From contig NOWV01000132.1 in the NCBI GenBank assembly GCA_003344405.1, positions 1 through 64,000 of the forward strand: DNA of 64,000 nucleotides. Direction: 5' to 3'. Within the stretch, counting starts at the first letter, position 1. Each line of letters opens with the position of its first letter. Positions 37,421 through 48,584 of the stretch are shown piece by piece. The notes beneath the pieces are model-generated. The model did no database searches. It was not told the origin of the DNA and saw nothing but the letters and a program-made list of their open reading frames with translations. This DNA is from Trichoplax sp. H2. Lineage: Eukaryota; Placozoa; Uniplacotomia; Trichoplacea. Made by a program: the position numbers and the translations under genes.

Positions 37421-38981
37421 GCAGTATATCGTGTAATAAAGAGGATTCTCAAACTTAGTGTTCGATGTAAAATACGAGGCGTCTAAGTCTTTGTGTAGTC
37501 TGCTAGTAGAGCAAAAGTGTTTATGATAGTGCAGATATCGTTCCTTGATACGTGGTACAAGGAATTGACTTATTGATCGTACGTTACATTATCTTGTTGT
37601 AAAGCAGTTTTGTGACAAACCGTTTCAGCCAATTACAGTAACTGTATGCATTTAATATTGTAATCTCAACTGTGGCTGTTACTATCAAACTTACTGTTAC
37701 GGTTGCGCTATAATTAATCAACTTGAACGTGATATAAGAGTAAAATGAGAAAATCGTTTACTTTAGATTATCTTTAATTCCTGCTTGTTAAGAAATATAA
37801 TAAATATTGAAATTAGCAGTATTTAAAATATGCAAAGCAGAAATGACCGCAAGATCTCTTTTAATGGAAATACGGCTGGTAATTGTTGTTATATAACGTA
37901 ATTAGTAACCTATTAATTTTCAGTTACTATGCTTCAAAATTGTTGAAAAAAGAACAGAAAATTAAAATTTTAAATGATTGGATCATATTAAATTACCGGT
38001 AAAGCTGGATATAATGCGATTTCTAAAACACTAGTAACAATTAGTACTGTCATTACAATGTATTATTGATTCTAAGATAATTTGAAAATATGTTTAATTT
38101 CTGCTTTGACCTAGTAAGTTTCAAAGTTGAACATTTTTCATTTCATCATCTCTTACTGTAATAAAGGCAGCTGGATAGAGGTGAGCAAATCAGATTTTCT
38201 TGATAGGCATGTGGATAAATGAATTTGATTCAATAAAGGCGTATTCTAATCACTGCAAGTAAAATAAGCTAGAAGGTGCATGACAACTTCATCCCGACTT
38301 GGGTACTCGATATTGAAACTGCTATTACTTTCAACATAGTATAGATCTTCGCAAATATTTAGGATTTGCTATACAGAGCAGCGTAATTTTACGTTTTTAT
38401 TGTTCATTCCACCTTATAAATTTGTCATGATCATTAATGTATATTATTTTATGCATAATTTATAGTTTTGACGACTAGTCACGATCAAGTTTGCGAAACA
38501 AAGAGTGACCTTTATCAATCTAATAAATCTGCATTATAGCCTGCTGTTAATTAGAACCGCATTTTTAATGCTGGTATTTTGGCACTGCACTCACTTTAGT
38601 GCTCTTTCAAACAAACTTTCTGATAATTATGTTCTGTATAACTCTACCTTAGCAGGCTAAAACTATATCTATTTTTAATTAATGAATGCAATCCCTTTAC
38701 CCTTTACGTATAGAGAGACTTCCCTTTATATGATTATTAAATAAGTAGCTTTCTGAAAGAAAGCAGCAACAATAACACTTCCGTAAGATTCTGAAGTATA
38801 AGACATTAGCTGCTTTCGAAATTAGTATCATCTTCGGTCAACGTATTGCAAAAGTAATTACTGTATACGCGTATAGACAACGAAAGTATCATAACATCTA
38901 ATTGTTTGATCTATTTTAAATTATACTCTTTATTCCGGAAATAAATGATGTAGGAACTTTAATCACTACCAAAAATAGTAC

Positions 38982-39418
38982 TGTCACAAACCAGCTTCGT
39001 GACAAGGATAACGTAAAACAAATCTCTAAATAGTCTTCCGGAATTCAGTATCCCTTAACTACCTCACAAGAATTTAGACGCCTTTGATTCTACGTTAAAC
39101 TCAACTAGACAATTGAGAACTACTTTATTCAAATATCTGACGGGCCTATATACCCTTCTACAGCAGCTAACATTCACAAGTCATCTTATAAAAATACTTG
39201 GGTGAGAACATCTACTAACTAATTTTTCACAGTCGGACTACAATATGTCCATTCACAGAATCATTTCAGAGCACATTATAGCACAGCATTAAATTTACTG
39301 TAACACATTTATAATTAGAGTAATTCCTATAGTAAGTAACTAGTTGTAATATAATATCACTATATTATATTAACCAAATTTAGATATCTATTTCTTCACG
39401 GTAGTTCGTACCGTGACA
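38982..39418 (-). mobile_element. Solo LTR, F family, with TSD AGTAC
   Basis: A 437-bp element reading TGTCACAAACCAGC to GTACCGTGACA on the plus strand, flanked by AGTAC on both sides (38977-38981 and 39419-39423). On the minus strand, TATATA starting at 39152 is followed 23 bp later by AATAAA at 39129. Both ends fold: TCACGGTA pairs with TACCGTGA at the 5' end, and TGTCAC pairs with GTGACA at the 3' end. Nearly identical to the copy at 57177-57618. No coding content. Confidence 0.95.
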
Positions 39419-39478
39419 AGTACATATAAGCTTATATCGATATTCAAGATAAAACTCCTTTAATTATTGTAGTGCATC

Positions 39479-40028
39479 TGTGATATATACCAATCACGAA
39501 ATTCCAAATTTTAGAAAAATAAGGGCTTTATTCAATCTTATACAAAGATTAACTACACAGCTCTACTCTAGCCGAATACTACTTCTAAAGACTTCTACAA
39601 CGAACTAACAGAATAATCTAAAGTTGCATGCTTTTATACTTTTCGTAGCATTCACAGCTACAATCCGCATGGCAACCTTTTACCTTATTTTACACATAGT
39701 TAAATTATTCTTAGTAAGACTATTCTACTGCGGACCATCATTAATCCAATATAGATACGACTACAGTACTTACGTAGACATTATTCACACCAGCCAAAGT
39801 ACAATGAATTAACCATACCCTAATATATGATTTACAGTTCTATTTCTACCTATAGCCATATTAGTAACTCCACAGCTTACTGTATATAGTCATCTGTACT
39901 CTAGCATAGAGTCTCTACCACTACAGTCTATAGTTACAGCTACCAAATATCTCTTAGGATAAATATCTAACGTACATTATACTACACATGGCTAACAGTC
40001 TACAATCACAATACTAAGTTACATTACA
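39479..40028 (-). mobile_element. Solo LTR, P family, with TSD GCATC
   Basis: A 550-bp element with the same ends as the copy at 17547-18098, flanked by GCATC on both sides (39474-39478 and 40029-40033). On the minus strand TATAAAA starts at 39638 and AATAAA at 39532, 106 bp apart. It lies only 60 bp from the neighbouring F LTR. No internal region. Confidence 0.95.
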
Positions 40029-40180
40029 GCATCATTTGCTCTGGCAGTTGTGTCACGAGAATATACTCTTTCCGCTGGTGTTTTTCTAGATCCAATCACA
40101 TATGATCGTTGACATAGGTTAGGTCTTTCTTGGGGGTGTAAATAAGAATATCAGTAAAGACGGAATGTAAATAATATACT

Positions 40181-40803
40181 TGTCACAAAACAGCTTTACA
40201 ACAAGATAATGTAACGTACGATCAATAAGTCAATTCCTTGTACCACGTATCAAGGAACGATATCTGCACTATCATAAACACTTTTGCTCTACTAGCAGAC
40301 TACACAAAGACTTAGACGCCTCGTATTTTACATCGAACACTAAGTTTGAGAATCCTCTTTATTACACGATATACTGCATTTATATACTCTTTCTCAATAG
40401 TTCATGAGTCATAGTTAGTACGATTAACTTTGGAATCATTTACTGAATTAGATATTAATTATAGCTATTGCTCCCTTAATGCAGACAACAGTATTTACGA
40501 ACATAGACATCTGATGACTAATACAGAATAGTCAGATTACGATATGTCCTATCACGGAACATTTCCACGATAATTTACAATCTACCATAAGTAAGTTATA
40601 ATCACAATGATTCGAACTGTAAGTAGATAATCTGCATTCCCTATTATAACTATTAATTCAGTATGCGTATAAGTGTCATAAAAAGTCAATGCTATATTAA
40701 AACACAGTATATCCTAATTAGAAGTTAACTAAATAAGGAAAGGCTAACAGAATTATCCTAACATAGATATTTCTACTCTAATACAGTATGTAACACTGTC
40801 ACA
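40181..40803 (-). mobile_element. Solo LTR, R family, inverted partner of 36357-37617
   Basis: An intact 623-bp R LTR on the minus strand, TGTGACAGTG to TTTTGTGACA. It is the uninterrupted version of the outer LTR at 36357-37617 and nearly identical to it, sharing variants absent from the nested copy (for example TTCGATGTAAAATAC and GGCGTCTAAG). Flanks on the plus strand are ATACT (40176-40180) and CGGTT (40804-40808). These pair with the flanks of the other LTR, not with each other. Confidence 0.95.
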
Positions 40804-40808
40804 CGGTT

Positions 40809-43800
40809 ATGTAGATGAAAGCTGTATAATTACAGAATAGCTAATACATAGTACGACTGGGTCGGAATGAACAAGGACAGCCGGCAAACATTAATTTTTT
40901 TGGACGGTAGATGAATAATTTATGATTTCATTGCAACGGATACTACCCATTCAAAATGTAGATGAAGTCCCAACAATACTACTTTATAAATTAATTATCA
41001 GAAATTTCGTAAGAAATATTATTAAGCCTTAACTCTCGCAAAACTGCACAATCAACTTCTGAATTGCAATTTCTTTCCTAACTCAATACAAGTACTGTTC
41101 TACAACTACTCCAATAAATTGATTGACCCATACTTTCCTCTCGACAAATATTTTATAACCACAAGTTTCGTTACAATATTGTAATATAGAATAGTACGGT
41201 ACTTACCAAAAGATAACTATTTCAAGTACAAACTATTCCAGGCGGTTAACCATTCAACGACGCTCGAAAGTATAGGTATTACAGTATGTAGGATGTTAAA
41301 ATTTTATTCAGCAAAAATTGTCATGATTGTTACGACGAATAAGTTATCTAATACCCTATAGATCATACTAAAATCTCAAAGCAAAAGCGTGTTTATTGCA
41401 CAAATGATGAGTATAACTTTACCCGATATCTAATGTAACCATAACAACAGAACTGAATTATTATATGTAAGAGATATATAATGCAGATACATCATTTACT
41501 ATATTCATTATTTAAAATCTCAAATATTAAGATCATTGCCAATATTTCCTTTCTAGTTAGGTTATCAATTACTATAATCTGCTCATACTCTTCGTCTAAT
41601 ACTAGAACAGTATCTACAAGCGATCTCATTAAACTCGATCTACTTCACTTTGGCTGTTACCACATTATGAGGGTAAATTGTTGGATGGACGGGGTCAAAA
41701 TTTAAATTTTAGATTCAATTTTTAAGATTCGTAAATTAATTAGCGTTATTTCAGATAACTATTATTCTAGTACATCTACTAATCCCTATTATCAATATCT
41801 ATTATTATTAAAGTAAAAGCAATTGATTTACATTAATTATAACGCATAAATTATTGCAAAAAATACTATATGAAAAATTGTATGATGATCCTAGATCAGT
41901 GTGAAATAAATATTGAAGTAGCTATAACAGAGTACTAATCCTATTACTCTAAATAATGGAAATGAATTAAGAAAGCCAGATATAACTAAGTTAACGACAT
42001 TTGATTCTTACTCCAAAATTGTATTCTATATATCTTACTTTCAATAAATTAGCTAGTATGCAAAATATTATCGTGAGATAATTCCAATTCCAATTGAAGA
42101 AAACACGTGTTTGTGGTAGTAGGCGCTGGAATTAAGGATGCAGATATTAATTAATTATTAAATCTAAACTAGGGATAAAAATATTTTTCCAATTCATGCA
42201 TGAAAGAGCTAAACAAGTACTTAGCTATAGCTTTCCACTATTCTATTCATTCAATTTAATAACAACAGGTATAATGAATATAAATACTTAAAAGTAGACT
42301 GACTCAAACTCGATGCTTAACACCTTTTTACATCGTATAAATTTCTAACAAAGATACGAAAACGAATATAAAATAATTCTTAACAGACAATTCGGTTCAT
42401 TCCATTCATCAATTTTTCTCTCACGATGTAATATATATATTTCTTAGTTCAATTAGGTTTACGAATGATTAGTCCCCTATTGCTACTTCATTTTTTATAC
42501 GTATTAACTACAAAGTCAAACAGAATTCGTACAGCTCTTAATCGAAACTACTGTCATTCCTTTATTTTGCTAAGCTTGAAAAGCCTTGGTAGCCTATCTA
42601 AAGTGAATTTTATCTAGAGCTACCGTAGATCGCTTATGAAAGCAATTTAGTCGTTTTAGCATGCAAATGTAATTTTTTATATGTTAAAGATGAAGTTCAT
42701 TTTTTTTTTCATAAACAGCCGTGTAACAAATTTATCAATCGATGCTTATAATTATATCCAATTCGAAAACGTTTAAAGTGTGCCATTAAGAAGGTATTAC
42801 TAACTCTTGATATATATACAATTCTTCTATCCTTCAAGATCATTCTAAAGCAGAAAATGATCTAATTTAGCTATATTAATCTATAAGATGTAGTGACTAC
42901 ACTTAAAAATACGCCATCATTACTGCATATAATGTAGCTACGCAACAAATCTATCGATTGATCCTGTTGATTATATCCAATAAAAAAATGTTTAAAATAT
43001 GTTATTAAGAACTGTAGTAAAGCTAATTGTTAAGAGCATGAACAGCTAATTATGTTAAACTACACGAGCACTGCATCTTACGGCAGCTCATATTAGCAAT
43101 TTGGGTAATAATTAAGAACTCAACTTCAGTGCTAAACTTGCGGTACTACAAGATGGTACTACAAGCCCTTGATATGTAAGTAAATTCACCTACCCTTAAA
43201 GATTTATTGGTAAACAAAAATGATTTAATTGAGCTGCGTTAAGCTATTTGATGTAGTAATCTCAATTACAGAGACGCCATCACCGCTGAATATCTTTGTG
43301 AATTGGTAAACTTCTGATAGATCCCAAACGTGATCTTATGATACATTAATGTTTAATTATACCTATCTTGAGAGTCACAAAGTAGTCACATTGAAGGGAT
43401 TACCATTAAGGTGAAATATAGCGTACTAGAAATTAGTATATCTGCGATCATATCGAACTAGAGTCTTAATCTAGCATAATTTTTCATAGTAATAAAATTA
43501 TGTATTCTTTATCTTTTATAAAATTTTATATGGTTTAATCATATTAACGAGTAAACAAGAAATAATCATACAGTGATTAAAGATTAAGTAATAAGAAAAC
43601 GAATATTCTCTACATAACTGCTATGATAATGATTAGAGAATTTTCCTAATTCACGTTACGGCAATATTTATCATCCATACATATACAGTAATCATCTTGA
43701 GACGAGATACGTACTAATCAAAGCTTCAGAAGCGATAGAGAGACTAATGATGCTTATTTAAGCTAATATTCAATGTACTATGCAACGAAATATCACAATA

Positions 43801-46800
43801 CCATCACTTTACAATTACTTCCATGACTCATGCAAGTATACTCCACAAATACAATTAATGGAATAAAGCGACTCATCATCACATGCTTATATTGTACGAT
43901 CATAATACAAAAAATTTACTATTTCTTTGCCATACTAGAATGAATTTCAAAATAGATGCGATTATGCCCAAATAAAGGTTAAAGAATAAATCACTTTTAC
44001 TGCAATAACATTGAAATATCAAAATAATTCGGTAACTTTGCGAAATTTGAATACTACTCATATATCAAAATTATCTAATCCCTAAGTTAATATATGACAG
44101 CACAGTATCTACCTAAGGTTGAAGTAAATTATTAAACGTTCGATTATGAAATTGAATTATTTATAATCAAGCATAAAGTACGATATAAATCCGCCTTTAC
44201 AAAGTTTCATGCCACTTTTGTGACTTAACTTAGCACATGAATTACAATCGCATTATTGACTTTCAAAATATTATCGAGTAAATTGTATTATCTAGTGAAA
44301 CTAAAGCAGACAGTTTCATTAATTAACAAGGCGTCCATTCGACGAAAACAGTTATTATCTTCAGAAAGATCGCACCTCTACTGATCTTTTCCATAATAAT
44401 ACTACGCAGCTCTTACAGTCAATAAAAGGAGATATTTAAAGTTACCAATTTTACAAGCTTCTTATTTCAAGTTTTGAACTGATTGAGAGCATTCCCTATA
44501 AAGTCAAATCACAACTAAATTGCGGTAGAATTTTGATAAAGTATATCAAGATTTTAGTTGAGGGAAGGTAAGTCTAAGTTTTTAAGTACATTTCGGTAGA
44601 ATATAATTTCATGGATTTATATTTCGACTGTTTCTTTCCTTCCACAGTCTTTTAATACATTTATTGTATAAATTAGTCGAATTATCTTACTAGATGGTAC
44701 AAGATTATCGTAGTCTTAAAAAAACAGCTTGGCACAATTGATGATTATATATATTATAACAATAACATAACATGTATAAGTATTGTCAGGAATATTGTTA
44801 TATTAATAAAATGCACGGTGACGATGTTCTCTTCGCTACCGATATTGTAAAAACGAAGATCGTTAAAATTTGACGATATATACGATAATATATATTTAGA
44901 TATATTTATTACTCTATTTTAGTCAGAGATAGTCTTATTAAAGCCATATTGCCACAATCAGATTTTATAGGTATCTATGAAGGAATTAAATTAAACTAAA
45001 GTAAAAGTCGTTTAAGTTAAGAGATTTCTCACTAGTAAATTCAACTTTGTAAACCTTTAACGTTGTCTAAAATTGCTAAAATATTACGAGCACAATTCAT
45101 TAGTTATTTTTTCATTCTTTTCATTTTTGATATCGTCATCGGTATCAACCATTGTCTGTTTAATACTTTAACTTAGATCAATAAGCAGATTGCCACGATA
45201 TTCGCATTACTACAGCATATGGAAAAACTGATAACAATTAGCATTACTGAATAGAAAACTACATATTGCCAGCGCTGATATTATTAGTATAGAGCGAGCT
45301 CAGCTCAATACCGTATAATGCTTAGCCTATATCAATATACGAGATGCTACGGATAAATTTATAAAGACTAATAAGCTACTTAAAAGGGTAAATCGGATGA
45401 AATCATGCATTGTTACTATTCATTCATCTATCAAGACGCACATTGCAAAATGCAATATACATTAAGGATAACAAATCTACCGCTCGATAAATTGTCCTTT
45501 TAAAAAGCTAAAGACAATTAAATACCCGTAAAGACGCATTCATTATCTCTATTACCTTAAAACGTTGCCTTTAAGATCAATTGTAATTAAGGCTGCTCAA
45601 AGCTAGAAAAATCATGTTAGTTAATTATACGTAATTATTTAAACTCCAAATTCAGGTAATACTGATAACGGTTTGATCTTTTGGAATTCTAACTATCCAT
45701 GTCAACTTCCAAGAAACAGCTATCGAAGTAGATATTTTAATAAAGGTGAGAAATGGAGAAACGGGAAACATGTTCATCTGTATAGTATTAAATACTTAAA
45801 ACGATGTACTTTAATAACTAAATCGATGTAGATGTCATTCTTAACGCTTTCCCTTACATATCATAATCACTAATACCTACCATCCTTTTAAATATAGAAA
45901 AGCATCAGTTACTGCGTCTAAATTTATGATCTTAAACCCAAAACGTTAATTCAAAGATTCATACACCATAGAGCATCAGGCTGTAGTGAAGATAGTCATT
46001 CTGAAGTTCTCTGAGGATAAAACTAAGTTCACCATGGAATAATGAGGCCAACAATAGTTCTGGCTAGCTCTGACTCATGAATTTAAATAATATACTGAGA
46101 TTAATCTTTAAAATTATCCTACAATACAAATTTGAGAGAAATTTAAATTTCAATTTTTCGGCATTATTACTAATCTAGCGGATCCAGTTACCATATTTGT
46201 CTTTAAAGATATTTGGTATTACTAAGAATTAGTACCAGTTAGTCACTGAAGTATCATCCATAAGAACAGAAAATTTATAGACATAAATTATTGAGCCATA
46301 TCTAAGCTTACCAAATACTAAAATTCTATATACCGTGCATGAATCCTCATCAAAAAAGTGGCATAATCAGAAAAAAAATAGTCGTCGGCAGAAAAACTGG
46401 TTCATTTTATCTCCATACTCTAATGATGCGCCAAAGAAAATATCAATCGATAATGTTATTATCCGAATCCTGCAGTACTTTCTTCCGCTACCTGCATTTA
46501 GTTAGGTGTTGCAAACATACTTTTCGACAGGGCAAAAAGGTTGTTATATTGAATTTTACAGATATCGTGCAATCGCTAATCGTACAGTATATATAGACTA
46601 TATATCATGAAGCTAATCCTTTCTCGACAGTAAATTATCGATATCCAATCTCTTAGTGGACTCATTAAGTGATTTTTAACTGGAAATACTATCTTATATT
46701 TTTATATAAGATAAAATAGTTTTAATTTAATTGAGAAATACCAAGAAAAGATGCATTATTCTTATCTATAATACGCTACTATCTCTATCAAGATCACGAA

Positions 46801-47585
46801 AACATTCAAAATATAGAAAATCTGTTTTGATGTCACTTCCTAGCAACACAAGCGCTAATTGCTAGCTTTTCGTCTGCCCTTGGCGAATACAGGACATATT
46901 AAATATTTATTGGATAACAGTATCGTTTGTAAAACAAAGACCTAGCTTATTTGTCAAATATTCTTTAAATTAGTATTTAATTGAAAGCCTTACTAGAAAG
47001 AGAAGATAATTAATTATTTAAAGTGTGAAAACTTTTCTTTCCTTCATCCTAGATTATAAATATCACAATTGTAGTCCATGGCTATTGTTAATCAAGTATC
47101 GAGACGAAATTTATAAAGTGGAAGCAAAGAAACCGTTATAATTTGGCATATACGGCTAAAATTTATAATTTAATAATTATCAGCTATAGCACGGATCTAC
47201 CGTATTTCTATTAGAATTATAATTGTTAAGAATAAAAATTACAATTCTAATTCTTAAATTTCAATTTTAAAATAACAGTAGCTTCAACACAATCATAAAA
47301 CCCACTCGAAATATTAACATCTTTAAGTGATTAATCGAAACTCAGTATTTACTGCTAAAATATCTAACAACATTAAATTTACGAAGAAGATTTAACCGGG
47401 ACTGAAGCTCAACATTCTCTAACCGTAGACTGATCTTGCTTATCTATTTCTTATCATGAGTATTTCAAAAGGAATCTAGCAATTTTAATCGAAAAAAATT
47501 TGGTCGCTTAACCTATAACATCACCGAAGGATTTAAAAATTAGCTTTTGTAGACTTTTTGTGAATACTGAAAGATATCTGGTAAG
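40809..47585. other. Intergenic upstream of receptor 4
   Basis: 6.8 kb without a convincing gene. An 85-codon frame at 46339-46596 and a 74-codon frame at 41481-41705 have no recognisable domain. A degenerate direct duplication lies at 42720-43300 (listed separately). No LTR was recognised. Confidence 0.4.
42720..43300 (+). repeat. Diverged tandem duplication
   Basis: Two head-to-tail units share blocks in the same order. Examples: ACAAATTTATCAATCGATG (from 42728) and ACAAATCTATCGATTGATC (from 42954); ATTATATCCAAT; a TTAAGAA block; CTTGATATATA and CTTGATATGTA; AAATGATCTAATT and AAATGATTTAATT; and TACGCCATCA and GACGCCATCA. The second unit contains about 120 extra bases. An old duplication of non-coding DNA, origin unknown. 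Confidence 0.6.
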
Positions 47586-48584
47586 ATGCCTGATAACGAA
47601 CAAGCAGCAAGTAACATTTCACAACCACCATTTAATCGTCATCAAATGGCAGCAGTTATTACGGCTCCAGTCTTAATGACTAATATAATCTTAATACTTC
47701 TAATTTCTACACAAAGAAAGTTAAGAACACCATCGAATGCTATCGTTTGCAATAGCTGTATAGCTTGTCTCGTATTAGGAATTATTCATATTGTTAGTGC
47801 TGCTATTTCTCTCAATCAAATAAGTCAAACAGAAAATATTGCTTTATTTTGCTTCTTTAATGAATCTACCGAACTAGCTTTATCTGGTGTTGTCACATTT
47901 CATATCACCATTTTAGCTTTAGAACGTTTCTTTTCAGTAGTTTATCCATTTAAATATGAACGCCTTACCACAAATAGGAATATTGCAATCTTATTATTAT
48001 CTCTTTGGATTATTCCAATTTGTGTTATCTTCATACCTGTGACGGTAACATCGCTAAGTATTGGTGGTAATTGCGATGAATGGTCTGAGATTCCAAGCGT
48101 ACGAGTTGTTTTTCTTTACGTACTCTTCCCTTTAGTTTTATTTATCCCTTCAATTATTACTTTACTGGCATATTCGGGTATAATGTATAAAATTTATATC
48201 ATTACAAGTCAAACCTGGTCACAACAAACTTATACCAATTATCAACGAAATAGTTCACGTTATCAATTGATGGTTGGCCATAGGAAAGCATTATTTCAAA
48301 TGCTTATACTTCTGACGGTTTATTCTTTATCCTATTTTCCTTTTTACGCCTTCTATGTTATTTACATCGAATCCAATCGTCAAATACTTGCAACAGCCGC
48401 TTATGTCAGCTATTTAGTAGCAATTGCTTATTTAAGCTTTCATCCCATTTTAATCATGTCCTTTACTGCAAATCTAAAAGAAGAATTTGGCAAGCAATGT
48501 CATCGCCTACTTTTCCCCTGTTCATCCCACTCAACTAAGAACAAAATTCATGTTTCTACATTTATGACCAGTACAGCATATTAA
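47586..48584 (+). CDS. Class A (rhodopsin-like) G-protein-coupled receptor, paralog 4
   Basis: A 332-residue single-exon receptor, closest to paralog 2. Sequon N10; family motif PFNRHQMAAVITAPV leads into TM1 (about 20-43). Others: TM2 50-75, TM3 92-115, TM4 133-157, TM5 172-203, TM6 233-259, TM7 269-293. C89 and C163 fit the extracellular disulfide. DRY is ERF (113-115), followed by SVVYPFKYER. TM4 has W141 and P144; TM6 has SYFPFY (P252); TM7 has HPILIMSF (286-293), then TANLKEEF as helix 8. C305 and C312 may be lipidated. AATAAA at 48618, 34 bp after the stop, is a likely poly(A) signal. All landmarks are intact, so it appears functional. The ligand is unknown; peptide or amine cannot be told from these residues. 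Confidence 0.95.
   Translation: MPDNEQAASNISQPPFNRHQMAAVITAPVLMTNIILILLISTQRKLRTPSNAIVCNSCIACLVLGIIHIVSAAISLNQISQTENIALFCFFNESTELALSGVVTFHITILALERFFSVVYPFKYERLTTNRNIAILLLSLWIIPICVIFIPVTVTSLSIGGNCDEWSEIPSVRVVFLYVLFPLVLFIPSIITLLAYSGIMYKIYIITSQTWSQQTYTNYQRNSSRYQLMVGHRKALFQMLILLTVYSLSYFPFYAFYVIYIESNRQILATAAYVSYLVAIAYLSFHPILIMSFTANLKEEFGKQCHRLLFPCSSHSTKNKIHVSTFMTSTAY

Larger units (their letters stand above)
36357..37617 (+). mobile_element. Solo LTR, R family (outer copy, split by a second R LTR)
   Basis: The outer LTR runs from TGTGATAGTG at 36357 to TTTTGTGACA at 37617. It is interrupted at 36788-37420 by another R LTR. Joined, it is about 623 bp and nearly identical to the inverted copy at 40181-40803: I count only a handful of differences. 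Left flank is AGTGT and right flank AACCG, which do not match each other. They match the flanks of the inverted copy instead (AGTAT and AACCG when read in LTR orientation), which indicates an inversion. U3 covers about the first 420 bp, then TATATAA, AATAAA and the GAGGCGT block. Confidence 0.95.
37618..40180. other. Inverted segment between two facing R LTRs
   Basis: A 2563-bp segment between nearly identical R LTRs in opposite orientation. Reversing it in place would give the right-hand LTR a perfect duplication (CGGTT on both sides) and the left-hand LTR a near-perfect one (AGTGT and AGTAT). In the present order neither LTR has a TSD. The F and P LTRs inside have intact TSDs, so the block flipped as a unit. 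37623-38976 itself holds no recognised gene or repeat. Confidence 0.85.

Noticed and set aside
38982-39418. F-family elements as MITEs or other DNA transposons
   Set aside because: The inverted ends are only 6-7 bp. The 5-bp duplications, TG...CA ends and ordered TATA and AATAAA signals fit LTRs better.
46339-46596. 85-codon open frame upstream of receptor 4
   Set aside because: No transmembrane or receptor similarity and no supporting context.
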